A stretch of 64,000 bases of DNA. Source: Schistocephalus solidus. Taxonomy: Eukaryota > Platyhelminthes > Cestoda > Diphyllobothriidea > Diphyllobothriidae. Below, one piece after another: positions 44,601-45,699 of this stretch. The stretch's first letter is position 1. Each line of letters opens with the position of its first letter. The notes under the pieces are model-generated. The model saw only the letters and a program-made list of their open reading frames with translations. It did no database searches and was not told the origin of the DNA. The position numbers and the translations under genes are program-made. The stretch is taken from contig WEDG01001469.1 in assembly GCA_017591395.1 (NCBI GenBank), positions 1 through 64,000 on the forward strand, in the 5' to 3' direction.

Positions 44601-45699
44601 GCACGGGTGACAGTGTAAATGTGTGCCTTGTCACTCACACTGCTTCCGAGTCAATGATGACTTTCCCTAGCCAAGTGGGACAATGTTCTTGACCAATTGG
44701 AACTGGGATTGATTTGCCGTATGTCAGGAGCGCAGACGGTGAAAAACTGTTGTATATTGCTCTATTTTTCCTCTTCAGCATCTTCCTTCTGTTTTCTTAG
44801 TAAAAACACTCAAAAATGTCAGCTGACCACCCAACTGGGGTGCACTAAGTTTCTCACCTTAAGGATCAGGAAATAGTTACAGTTATCGGATTTTGGCATC
44901 CTGAACTAGTGTCGTTCTGCTTAAGTTGTAAACACTTACAATTGTAGGTTTTCTTTAAACTTCCATTCCACTTCTAGTATTCTGCTGAGGTAGTACCACT
45001 AATGGACCATTATTCCTGGGAGCCGAGCACCAATGTTACAGAGGCCCTGGCCGATAGTCTAAATAACGTCGAATCCGTAACCGTCTACAACGTGGAGACC
45101 TATGTCCGCCGCACGCTAGAGTACTGCCTGGATAAAGGCATTCGGGCCCAAATGGATGCCTTCAGAGGTTAGTTACTTTGTATTACTTATTGTTTGAATA
45201 ACCACCACCACCCGCATCATCATCATCATCCTGTTTTATTATTTACTGCCACCTTTACGTTTGCCTAGATGGATTCGAACGCGTTTTCCGAATGGACTGG
45301 CTCGCCCTCTTTAACCCACGCGAATTGGGTCAGTTAATTTGCGGTGACTCAGATCTCAACTGGACACGTGAAGACCTGCTGGCCTACACCGTACCCTGTT
45401 TCGGCTTCACCCAGAACTCCTTCACCTTCCAGCTCTTTATTTCTGTTCTGGTGGACTTCAATCTGGAACAACGGCGCGCTTTCCTGCGCTTCGTGACGGG
45501 CTGTTCAACCTTGCCTCCCGGTGGTCTGCGTAATCTCAGTCCCCGCCTGCGTGTGGTCCGCAAAGACGCCCAACAGGGTCCCTTTCCGAGCGTCAACACT
45601 TGCGCTCACTACTTGAAGTTGCCCGAGTACACCTCGCAGTCCGAACTGTGCCACTACCTTCTAGCCGCCACGAAGGAGAGTGGTTTCTACCTGAACTAG
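1417..45699 (+). CDS. HECTD1: HECTD1-type HECT E3 ubiquitin-protein ligase, 3' portion of gene (18 exons, 5'-partial)
   Basis: HECT ligases accept ubiquitin from an E2 on a catalytic cysteine and pass it to a lysine of the substrate. HECTD1 is a large multidomain member with ankyrin repeats, a SUN domain, a MIB/HERC2 domain and a C-terminal HECT domain. Here 18 exons spell, in order: a helical segment, the SUN domain (exons 3-4), an acidic and serine-rich linker (5-9), a helical segment ending in DPLAVVSSTLPDWC and AFGAAR-SVIWLQ (10-13), and the HECT domain (14-18) with TGCSTLPPGG and LKLPEY close to the C terminus. These match vertebrate HECTD1 in sequence and order. About 2,210 codons are present; the ankyrin region is presumably upstream. 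Two departures stand out: no MIB/HERC2 domain between exons 4 and 5, and a phase mismatch between exons 10 and 11. Introns reach about 5 kb and are filled with repeats. I am confident of the family and of most boundaries. Confidence 0.93.
1841..2789. other. Intron 1, left part, no feature seen
   Basis: This is non-coding intron sequence left of the Penelope-like element. The short open frames at 2290-2594 overlap on both strands and show no family resemblance. Confidence 0.5.
2790..4660 (-). mobile_element. Penelope-like retroelement, degenerate (RT + GIY-YIG)
   Basis: Read on the minus strand, conserved Penelope RT segments appear in order across several frames. They are FYGRSTVNKEGAALRPIVSL (about 4290-4230), LNDVMVSFEVISFF (about 4100), TYFTFDRTMYEQVKGTP (about 3930-3880) and EAVLPRLESLVFQNQ. 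The catalytic YVDD box is degenerate: HVDNTFVVIERD around 3750. Next come CNFVNQCMRKR, FGVGVAHRPEATIGRRVMRL (about 3510-3440) and a GIY-YIG endonuclease start, NHVGETEKLLRTRM (about 3390). Stop codons, frameshifts and a deletion after the RT active site make it inactive. The lower end near 2840 carries GAAACGTCAGGC on the minus strand, like the ends of the other copies. Confidence 0.85.
2843..2873 (-). ncRNA. Degenerate hammerhead-like motif at Penelope end
   Basis: The minus strand has a shortened CTGA-GA core and GAAACGTC, separated by GAATCGAGTGAGAATCT. It is a decayed relative of the better motif at 29104-29137 and lies at the end of the Penelope-like copy. Confidence 0.35.
4661..5424. 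other. Intron 1 between mobile elements, no feature seen
   Basis: No further coding similarity or repeat structure was recognised here. The upstream edge of the Penelope copy may extend a little into it. Confidence 0.4.
5425..6000 (-). pseudogene. Mariner-family transposase, internally deleted remnant
   Basis: On the minus strand the upper part shows a mariner N terminus: YEYKIDQNDSQTTANIN (about 5960-5910), VSKWWFQKFRSGNESYEEEE (about 5880-5830), then KVKKLDKW at about 5700. The next frame reads VPHELNECERVRRFEG-like MPHELNECERVRRFEG at 5683-5636. It then jumps to QITLQKLTKWRYKTLPHSPH and LSPTDQHFFKQLDTFLAKNF, the C-terminal catalytic part around the last Asp. The segment in between, which should hold the first two catalytic Asp residues, is missing, and stops interrupt the N-terminal half. 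Terminal inverted repeats were not resolved. Confidence 0.82.
6001..6784. other. Right end of intron 1, unassigned
   Basis: An open frame of 114 codons on the minus strand (6552-6208) has no homology that I recognise and no clear start context. The TTTTTAG at 6784 is the acceptor of exon 2. Confidence 0.4.
6785..7614 (+). CDS. HECTD1: HECTD1 exon 2 (pre-SUN helical region with Ser/Pro insert)
   Basis: The 277-codon open frame begins ITLKPQEAQDP. Its segment LIEALDQTQRLPLNLFE matches the human stretch LESIERLPLHLYD. A serine/proline-rich insert follows that vertebrate HECTD1 lacks. The exon ends VGRLRSRVKELTAKYW, matching the human ESLEQYLLKMVAKQW. The acceptor TTTTTAG ends at 6784. The donor GTAAGT at 7615 splits the Trp codon after two bases, and exon 3 supplies the missing G, which confirms the junction. 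Confidence 0.92.
7615..8944. other. Intron 2, left part, unassigned AT-rich sequence
   Basis: Short minus-strand frames at 7774-8081 have no recognised match. The rest is AT-rich intron sequence. Confidence 0.4.
8945..9060 (-). repeat. Inverted Penelope-like terminal sequence
   Basis: On the minus strand it reads CTGCATCCTATAAACACTGC, then ATGATGATGGGTT, GAAACGTCAGGCGAATAA. It matches the plus-strand sequence at 10295-10425 in the opposite orientation. It includes a degenerate hammerhead-like core at 8974-9003 in which the C of CTGATGA has become A and stem II has lost bases. Confidence 0.7.
9061..9930 (+). pseudogene. Penelope-like element remnant (RT C-terminal part + GIY-YIG endonuclease)
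   Basis: The plus-strand frame from 9057 to 9503 reads WARYSNNIFVVIGRDQVLTF, DIQFTMQEEENNQLAFVAIL, VFRKETDTPQVLDFISNHPI and VKGYPRTFINPCLRKRDK. This is the part of a Penelope RT from the active-site box onward. The usual YVDD has decayed to YSNN, so it cannot be active. After a stop, other frames give IPYVNNVAEVAD, then CSCGQSNYVGETGRPLRTRI at about 9660-9720, the start of the GIY-YIG endonuclease, and FTGPQSIN-like VYGSAVY near 9840. The copy lacks the 5' RT half and is flanked by inverted copies of a terminal sequence. It is the same lineage as the element at 2790-4660. Confidence 0.88.
10140..10290 (+). repeat. SINE 3' tail fragment
   Basis: The stretch CGGAACGAGTGAGTTCCGTT with GCGATCGGTGAGC and CATCAACGAATGC matches the tail of the tRNA-derived SINEs at 29384-29902 and 48575-48990. 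The tRNA-like head is absent here. Confidence 0.5.
10295..10425 (+). repeat. Penelope-like terminal sequence with hammerhead-like core
   Basis: It begins GACTGCATCCAATAAATACC and contains CTGACGA (10355-10361), a five-pair stem II (GGGTT 10363-10367 with AATCC 10376-10380) and GAAAC (10381-10385). The following GTC has become GGC, so the presumed cleavage triplet is lost. It is the inverted partner of 8945-9060. Confidence 0.65.
10426..11289. other. Intron 2, unassigned
   Basis: No open frame or repeat was recognised in this part of intron 2. Confidence 0.4.
11290..11490 (-). repeat. GC-rich repeat family, diverged copy
   Basis: The order CTGTCTTGACA, GGAAGAGAGTGCGGTAG, TCACCGTCTCTG, CCCCGTGGACATC, CGATAGTCGAACTGTC matches the minus-strand form of the repeat at 18690-19170, with many substitutions. 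It is an old copy, read on the minus strand. Confidence 0.6.
11812..12358 (+). CDS. HECTD1: HECTD1 exon 3 (start of SUN/Sad1-UNC-like domain)
   Basis: After the split Trp codon the frame reads YQLPRTEMVFFRMF, then GVIDWLGTDAGSVSIKDWMN (human GIIYWIGTNAKTAYEWVNP) and GPGLVFDLGVQLIPSAYSLA (human WFAIDLGLWVIPSAYTLR), ending RNWCLQ. This is the galactose-binding-like SUN fold of HECTD1. An insertion of roughly 20 residues around VRKKAKVSEAD is specific to this protein. The acceptor CTATGCTAG ends at 11811; the donor is GTCTGT at 12359, a weak but phase-correct site (phase 0). Confidence 0.93.
12359..13319. other. Intron 3, left part, with a Penelope end relic
   Basis: At about 12670-12760 the minus strand reads GTGCGAAACGTTAGATAAAT, a worn version of the GAAACGTCAGGCGAATAA end seen elsewhere. 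Nothing else was recognised. Confidence 0.4.
13320..13745 (+). repeat. GC-rich repeat family, full copy (tail type A)
   Basis: It begins ACTGTCGATTTCGACGAGG and continues GTGGTGCAGG, TGACTTGCGCGTGA, GGTGTCAAGACAGAGT and AGGTGGCTGGCTCGGCCGG. It ends with the tail from CAGCCTGACGCTCAGTCTGC to ATAGTGAGGAAAATGTGCTG. The same tail follows the copy at 18690-19170. It has no coding capacity. Confidence 0.78.
13746..14425. other. Intron 3 spacer, unassigned
   Basis: Overlapping short frames on both strands at 13752-14087 show no recognised similarity. A CTGATGA at about 14202 has no matching GAAA partner. Confidence 0.4.
14426..14780 (+). repeat. GC-rich repeat family, copy with tail type B
   Basis: It starts GTCGTCGATTTCGACGAGG and shares GGTGACTTGCGCGTGA, TGTGTCAAGACAAAGTC and CGCAGGTGGCTG with the family. 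It then switches to a different tail: CCCTAGGCGTGCCACC, GGGAGCGCAATGCGAATAAC and GGCCCCCGTGTTGGTCCAA. That tail is shared with the copy at 30528-30870. Confidence 0.75.
14781..16023. other. Intron 3, right part, unassigned
   Basis: Open frames on both strands at 15218-15933 overlap each other and have no recognised homology. The acceptor of exon 4 closes the segment. Confidence 0.4.
16024..16389 (+). CDS. HECTD1: HECTD1 exon 4 (end of SUN domain)
   Basis: The frame continues ASNNGQDWVTLRVHVND, matching human VSKDGQNWTSLYTHVDD, then YTWPLDP (human ATWPLDP), GWRVYRIMGTGPNS (human GWRHVRIKQMG) and GSLELYGRIVGV (human SGFELYGTVNGV). A proline- and acid-rich insert of about 40 residues (AQPGGEESALSSQPDMKDKT) lies between WPLDP and GWRVYRI. 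The acceptor ends in TACTTAG at 16023 and the donor is GTGAGA at 16390; both ends are phase 0. Confidence 0.93.
16390..18274. other. Intron 4, left part; no MIB/HERC2 exon found
   Basis: This is where an exon for the MIB/HERC2 domain would be expected in a vertebrate-like gene. I saw no W-W-DQDG type motif in any frame here. Short frames at 16762-17076 (minus) and 17674-17993 have no recognised match. Confidence 0.45.
18275..18510 (+). repeat. GC-rich repeat family, 5' part (left arm of palindrome)
   Basis: GACCGTCGATTTCGACGAGG, CACCAGGTGGTGCAGGGACG, GGTGTCAAGACAGAGTCAAG and GTGGCTGGCGCAGCCGG are shared with the other copies. The element stops near the ACCACCACA at 18505 and its inverted partner begins downstream. 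Confidence 0.75.
18690..19170 (-). repeat. GC-rich repeat family, full copy (tail type A), inverted
   Basis: On the plus strand it reads, reversed, the tail (CAGCGCATTTTCCTCACTAT, GCTAAAAGCCGTGGCTTGG) and then the body (CTTGACTCTGTCTTGACACT, GTCACCGTCCCTGCACCAC, CGTTGAAATCGACGATCGAA). It is opposite in direction to the copy at 18275-18510, giving a long potential hairpin. Confidence 0.75.
19560..19990 (-). repeat. GC-rich repeat family, strongly diverged copy
   Basis: GGCTTGGAGGGCTGCCCAAT, GGGGTTACTCGG, CAGTCTGAGATGGC and GTGGCCTTTAGGACACCCTC follow the order of the inverted full copy at 18770-18915. A weak continuation with TTCAAGTCACTGTTG lies near 19935. It is much older than the neighbouring copy. 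Confidence 0.5.
20163..20705 (+). CDS. HECTD1: HECTD1 exon 5 (acidic/serine-rich linker)
   Basis: The 181-codon frame begins LLSPSDINGHRR right after the pyrimidine-rich acceptor ATTTTTTTCCATTTAG. It is rich in Ser, Asp and Glu, with a DDDDDDGDEEED run, and has a hydrophobic patch LLPSWWRRLISFGAG. In vertebrate HECTD1 the matching place is a long disordered serine-rich linker after the MIB/HERC2 domain. The donor is GTAAGT at 20706 and both ends are phase 0. The assignment rests on position, phase, splice sites and composition more than on sequence identity. Confidence 0.8.
20815..20893 (+). CDS. HECTD1: HECTD1 exon 6 (short basic linker exon)
   Basis: This short exon reads ERAATVDLPDLRSNMRRRRR followed by RLVDVQ and splits a codon after one base. 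The acceptor is a strong pyrimidine tract ending TGCCCAG at 20814; the donor is GTAAGC at 20894. Phases fit exon 5 (0) and exon 7 (1). The RRRRRR run could be a nuclear-localisation or nucleic-acid-binding patch; that is inference. Confidence 0.68.
20983..21089 (+). CDS. HECTD1: HECTD1 exon 7 (linker)
   Basis: After completing a Pro codon the frame reads SQYASASDSLRYDSPATIKT and NHLVRGADSMCRLSH. The acceptor is TTTCCCAATTCAG ending at 20982 and the donor is GTAAGC at 21090. Phase 1 in and phase 0 out agree with exons 6 and 8. No domain was recognised; it belongs to the disordered linker. Confidence 0.68.
21090..21606. other. Intron 7, left part, unassigned
   Basis: No exon or known repeat was recognised before the trinucleotide array starts. 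Confidence 0.4.
21607..22835. repeat. Long imperfect (TAG)n trinucleotide array
   Basis: About 1.2 kb is built of TAG/GTA units with GTG, GCA, ATA and similar variants, denser at 21607-22260 and 22610-22835 and more degenerate, with GCA units, in between. Valine-rich (plus) and leucine-rich (minus) open frames here are products of the repeat and not genes. It lies in the intron between exons 7 and 8 and is the reverse complement of the array at 32440-34830. Confidence 0.95.
22836..24381. other. Intron 7, right part, unassigned
   Basis: Frames at 22985-23323 are open on both strands (RIRIITARSVLIYRGDEF on plus), but I recognise no family. The rest carries no clear repeat. The acceptor at 24381 opens exon 8. 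Confidence 0.4.
24382..24930 (+). CDS. HECTD1: HECTD1 exon 8 (acidic linker)
   Basis: The 183-codon frame begins ASEFISCCDSDDAFLETDGG and carries long Asp/Glu stretches such as GADGEEEEAVTLEDVFTNLS. It ends in an Ala/Thr/Gly-rich tail closing SSSRW. Vertebrate HECTD1 has a similar acidic block (ELDDDEDLPEPDEED) at this place. The acceptor is TTGTCTATTCACAG ending at 24381; the donor is GTAAGA at 24931; both ends are phase 0. Confidence 0.83.
25282..25624 (+). CDS. HECTD1: HECTD1 exon 9 (linker with LIPAFDPTP motif)
   Basis: The frame reads ASPGVEGDTIIPETMQSQED and later NNLAPGLIPAFDPTPRNRNA, which matches human FSALVPAFDPRPGRTN. It ends RPPGSSSLPDAYAVKLTEP. The acceptor is taken at CCTGCCAAG ending at 25281, with a pyrimidine-rich stretch just upstream. 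The donor GTGGGT at 25625 leaves one base (phase 1), which the next exon completes to an Asp codon. Confidence 0.87.
25625..26651. other. Intron 9, unassigned
   Basis: Two minus-strand frames (25932-26225 and 26194-26400) have no recognised homology; they could come from an old mobile element. The intron ends at CTTGCTTTCAG. Confidence 0.4.
26652..26756 (+). CDS. HECTD1: HECTD1 exon 10 (conserved region before HECT)
   Basis: The frame reads DKTQIVITLKAYLRDGSLVA then NRPIFNYF, matching human PRLALTLKVTGLG and RSTIFYYVQ. The acceptor is CTTGCTTTCAG ending at 26651. The donor used is GTGAGT at 26757, which leaves a single C (phase 1). This does not fit the phase-0 acceptor of the next exon; the conflict is described as a finding. 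Confidence 0.85.
26878..27060 (+). CDS. HECTD1: HECTD1 exon 11 (conserved region before HECT, acidic tail)
   Basis: The frame reads QLAQKAVYSSVLTNSPLLDS then ERLTLKVNYRFRTPEDD and a Glu-rich run, in the place of human VQKLLQLS and IWEPTYTIMYR. The strong acceptor TTCTGCCTTGCAG ends at 26877 and gives phase 0, whereas exon 10 ends in phase 1. A weaker AG ending at 26896 would restore the frame but drop QLAQKAV. The donor is GTAAGG at 27061 (phase 0). Confidence 0.82.
27061..28864. other. Intron 11, left part, unassigned
   Basis: Overlapping frames around 28265-28793 on both strands have no recognised match. The intron continues to 31659 through the SINE cluster and a GC-rich repeat. Confidence 0.4.
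28865..28990 (+). repeat. Penelope-like terminal sequence, plus copy
   Basis: ACGATGGAAGC followed by GACTTTGAAACGTCAGGAC matches, in the opposite direction, the sequence at 29100-29140. The CTGATGA core is altered here (CCAACGA), so this copy looks inactive. It lies left of an (AT)n tract. Confidence 0.55.
28977..29032. repeat. (AT)n dinucleotide tract
   Basis: An uninterrupted AT repeat of about 56 bases lies between two inverted Penelope-like end sequences. Confidence 0.95.
29100..29141 (-). ncRNA. Hammerhead-ribozyme-like motif, near-intact core
   Basis: On the minus strand: CTGATGA (29137-29131), then stem II GGAAGC (29129-29124) with GCTTTC (29117-29112), then GAAAC (29111-29107) and GTC (29106-29104). 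TACT just before the core pairs with AGTA just after GTC to form stem I. Stem III would be only two pairs without a loop. Penelope-like elements are reported to carry minimal hammerheads of this kind. One departure from the canonical core is an extra T (29130) between CTGATGA and stem II, so activity is uncertain. Confidence 0.55.
29157..29179. repeat. (TA)n dinucleotide tract
   Basis: A short TA repeat lies directly at the tail end of the inverted SINE at 29180-29372. Confidence 0.9.
29180..29372 (-). repeat. tRNA-derived SINE, minus orientation
   Basis: Read on the minus strand it has an A box (TGGCTCAAATGGTAGAG) and a B box (GGGTTCGAATCCC) of an internal RNA polymerase III promoter. The family body follows: TGACTGATGACGGCTAATAA, GCCAGAAATGGCCATTCCGG. 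It stands head-to-head with the plus copy starting at 29384. Confidence 0.88.
29384..29595 (+). repeat. tRNA-derived SINE, plus orientation, 5'-truncated
   Basis: It starts inside the tRNA-like part (ATCCCAGGTGTGCCAC) and continues with the full body GGCTGATGACGGCTAATAAG. The tail has TATGCGACCGCCTGCGAGGG, CGGAACATACATGTTCC and GATCGGTGAGCCCCATACT. A second, complete copy follows at once. Confidence 0.88.
29596..29902 (+). repeat. tRNA-derived SINE, full-length plus copy
   Basis: A 5' module (TATTCCCGATCACAACCGAC) precedes the tRNA-like head at 29630-29701. The A box is TGGCTCAAATGGTAGAG and the B box GGGTTCGAATCCC. The body and tail repeat those of the previous copy, with CGGAACATGCATGTTCC. 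It ends in an (AT)n tract at 29901-29926. The tRNA-like part does not fold with a proper anticodon stem, so it is a SINE head and not a tRNA gene. Confidence 0.9.
29900..29926. repeat. (AT)n dinucleotide tract at SINE tail
   Basis: This AT repeat directly follows the SINE tail CATACTATC and may mark its 3' end. Confidence 0.9.
29997..30041 (-). ncRNA. Hammerhead-ribozyme-like motif, second lineage
   Basis: On the minus strand: stem I strand TTCGT (30041-30037), CTGACGA (30036-30030), stem II GGGTTGG (30028-30022) with CCAACTT (30016-30010), then GAAA, A, TTC and the second stem I strand ACGAG (30001-29997). Stem I is five pairs and stem II seven, with two G-U. Stem III would be two A-U pairs without a loop. 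As in the other copy, one extra base (C, 30029) follows the CTGANGA core. It lies right of the SINE cluster. Confidence 0.5.
30042..30527. other. Intron 11, G-rich segment, unassigned
   Basis: The plus strand is rich in G runs (GGAGGGAAGGGGGATGGAG near 30197). Open frames on both strands at 29961-30236 appear to reflect this composition. No gene was recognised. Confidence 0.4.
30528..30870 (+). repeat. GC-rich repeat family, copy with tail type B
   Basis: It begins GTTCGACCGTCGATTTCGAC and includes GGTGACTTGCGCGTGAATTC, CGGTGTCAAGACAGAGTCAA, CCCTAGGCGTGCCACCAC and ATGTGGCCCCCGTGTTGGTC. The tail equals that of 14426-14780. The whole copy lies in intron 11. Confidence 0.78.
30871..31659. other. 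Intron 11, right part, unassigned
   Basis: Frames are open on both strands around 30838-31284 (MSSTTFWIAALKKTTLHS on plus) without a recognised family. The segment ends with the acceptor of exon 12. Confidence 0.4.
31660..32237 (+). CDS. HECTD1: HECTD1 exon 12 (helical region before HECT)
   Basis: The frame begins TSTDLLADTPRMLTHRDIRL after the acceptor TTTTTCTGTGTCCGCTAG. KVEQLLELIRVIHQITGTQN matches human DVLQLLRILYIVASDP; DPLAVVSSTLPDWC matches human EPLALASGALPDWC; LFPYEVR and SAFGAA match human LIPFETR and TAFGAS. The donor GTATGC at 32238 leaves two bases (AG), completed to Arg by exon 13, as at human FGASR-AIVWLQ. It is very well supported. Confidence 0.94.
32440..34830. repeat. Long imperfect (ACT)n/(CTA)n trinucleotide array
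   Basis: About 2.4 kb consists of ACT/CTA/TAC units with many single-base variants, cleaner at 32620-33480 and more degenerate beyond 34100. It lies in the intron between exons 12 and 13. Threonine/serine-rich and leucine-rich open frames here are repeat artefacts. It is complementary to the TAG array in intron 7. Confidence 0.95.
34929..35298 (+). CDS. HECTD1: HECTD1 exon 13 (linker to HECT domain)
   Basis: The frame completes Arg and reads SVIWLQTHVARASELT, matching human AIVWLQNRREATVERT. A low-complexity segment follows, rich in Gly, Arg and Ser (RNGGGGHDQLSD, GGGGPRRRRPS), then LDRLSRRRSSCDCTPHD. The acceptor TTTTTCCTCATTAG ends at 34928; the donor is GTGAGT at 35299, phase 0. The insert after the WLQ motif is much longer than in vertebrates. 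Confidence 0.92.
35490..36400 (+). pseudogene. Penelope-like element fragment, different lineage
   Basis: The frame at 35593-35811 reads HIEHFKELLNPVDLNIRFM, then NFQPFLDVVMRLRATGLLQT and TLFRKAID, the RT segment after the active-site box (compare DIRFT, PFLDVLV and TTVFRKAT in Penelope elements). In shifted frames follow GTNYGQRISNPKSTGNIPYI (about 36000-36050), then HEHEVTTRR-like CEHEVTTRRLNPNSQFAAHI at about 36220-36275, resembling the helix of a GIY-YIG endonuclease. Many stops and frameshifts show that it is dead. It is clearly diverged from the copies in introns 1 and 2. Confidence 0.72.
36401..38291. other. Intron 13, right part, unassigned
   Basis: Only short frames without recognised homology occur. 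The acceptor TTTTCCCCTTCCTAG ends at 38291. Confidence 0.4.
38292..38460 (+). CDS. HECTD1: HECTD1 exon 14 (start of HECT N-lobe)
   Basis: The frame reads IGRLHKEFIQIPRDG, then FWEWADRVLDEHASRKSELE, IQFIG. It matches human VGRLKHERVKVPRGE, MEWAENVMQIHADRKSVLE, VEFLG, the entry into the HECT domain. The acceptor TTTTCCCCTTCCTAG ends at 38291; the donor GTGAGT at 38461 leaves one base that exon 15 completes to Gly. Confidence 0.94.
38985..39130. repeat. Degenerate telomere-like G-rich tract
   Basis: Variants of TTAGGG/TTAAGG recur: CTTAGGGTTGGATTTAAG, GGTTGGGGTTATTATGG, GGATAGGGTTAAGC, GATAGGGTTATTG. The spacing is irregular. It lies in intron 14 and is opposite in strand sense to 39540-39740. 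Confidence 0.6.
39540..39740. repeat. Degenerate telomere-like C-rich tract
   Basis: CCCTAA variants recur: GCCTAACCCTCACTCTAACC, CATAACCCTATC, AACCCTAACCCCAACGCTAA. It is the reverse sense of the tract at 38985-39130, with about 400 bases of unassigned sequence between them. Confidence 0.65.
40026..40402 (+). CDS. HECTD1: HECTD1 exon 15 (HECT N-lobe)
   Basis: The frame reads GEQGTGIGPTLEFFSLVAAE, the HECT signature found in human as [20 protein letters not shown]. It continues GLFPAPFSPDKIPESVIRRF (human [20 protein letters not shown]) and YIMGIAVAKSLQ (human HFLGIFLAKCIQ). An insert of about 40 residues (SANTLSDSLPQPGPSSSW) sits inside the N-lobe. The acceptor is TGTCTTACACAG; the donor is GTATAA at 40403, phase 0. 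Confidence 0.95.
40481..40930 (+). CDS. HECTD1: HECTD1 exon 16 (HECT N-lobe, E2-binding part)
   Basis: The frame reads DNRRIDLPLSTPFLKLIS, matching human DNRLVDLPISKPFFKLM. It continues ITGLLDFVDFWSIDPERGRF (human [20 protein letters not shown]) and ISDLGLEMEFIPSGQ (human IEDLGLNFQFCPSSR). The acceptor TTTTGCTAG ends at 40480 and the donor is GTAAGC at 40931; both ends are phase 0. The intron before it is only 78 bases. Confidence 0.95.
41385..41750 (-). pseudogene. Non-LTR retrotransposon RT fragment
   Basis: On the minus strand the frame 41701-41387 includes IRYLNYAGDAAGLS, possibly a worn YADD box, then VYSTHIGLVDSFCYLLLTCT and DDPQNRLSQPRAATSIL. The latter resembles the VDSFCYLGS ... DEIQNRLSKARAAF region found after the palm of LINE reverse transcriptases. 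Only this small part remains; no endonuclease was seen. Confidence 0.6.
41751..44977. other. Intron 16, unassigned
   Basis: Open frames at 43007-43213 (minus), 43586-43861 (plus) and 44296-44610 (plus) have no recognised homology and no splice context that would join them to the HECT gene. The first may be part of the LINE lineage at its left; this is not established. Confidence 0.4.
44978..45167 (+). CDS. HECTD1: HECTD1 exon 17 (HECT N-lobe end)
   Basis: The frame reads YSAEVVPLMDHYSWEP, then VTVYNVETYVRRTLEYCLDK and GIRAQMDAFR, matching human [20 protein letters not shown] and GIQKQMEAFR. The acceptor TTCCACTTCTAG ends at 44977. The donor GTTAGT at 45168 leaves one base, completed to Asp in exon 18 (human AFRDGF). 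Confidence 0.94.
45269..45699 (+). CDS. HECTD1: HECTD1 exon 18 (HECT C-lobe, stop codon)
   Basis: The frame reads DGFERVFRMDWLALFNPREL, then NWTREDLLAYTVPCFGFTQN, QRRAFLRFVTGCSTLPPGGL, YPSV-like FPSVNTCAHYLKLPEYTSQS and LLAATKESGFYLN before the TAG at 45697-45699. The catalytic cysteine of TGCSTLPPGG is the TGT at 45502-45504. Human HECTD1 ends the same way (ATMEKGFHLN), so the C terminus is complete. The acceptor TTTGCCTAG ends at 45268. No textbook AATAAA was seen close downstream. Confidence 0.96.
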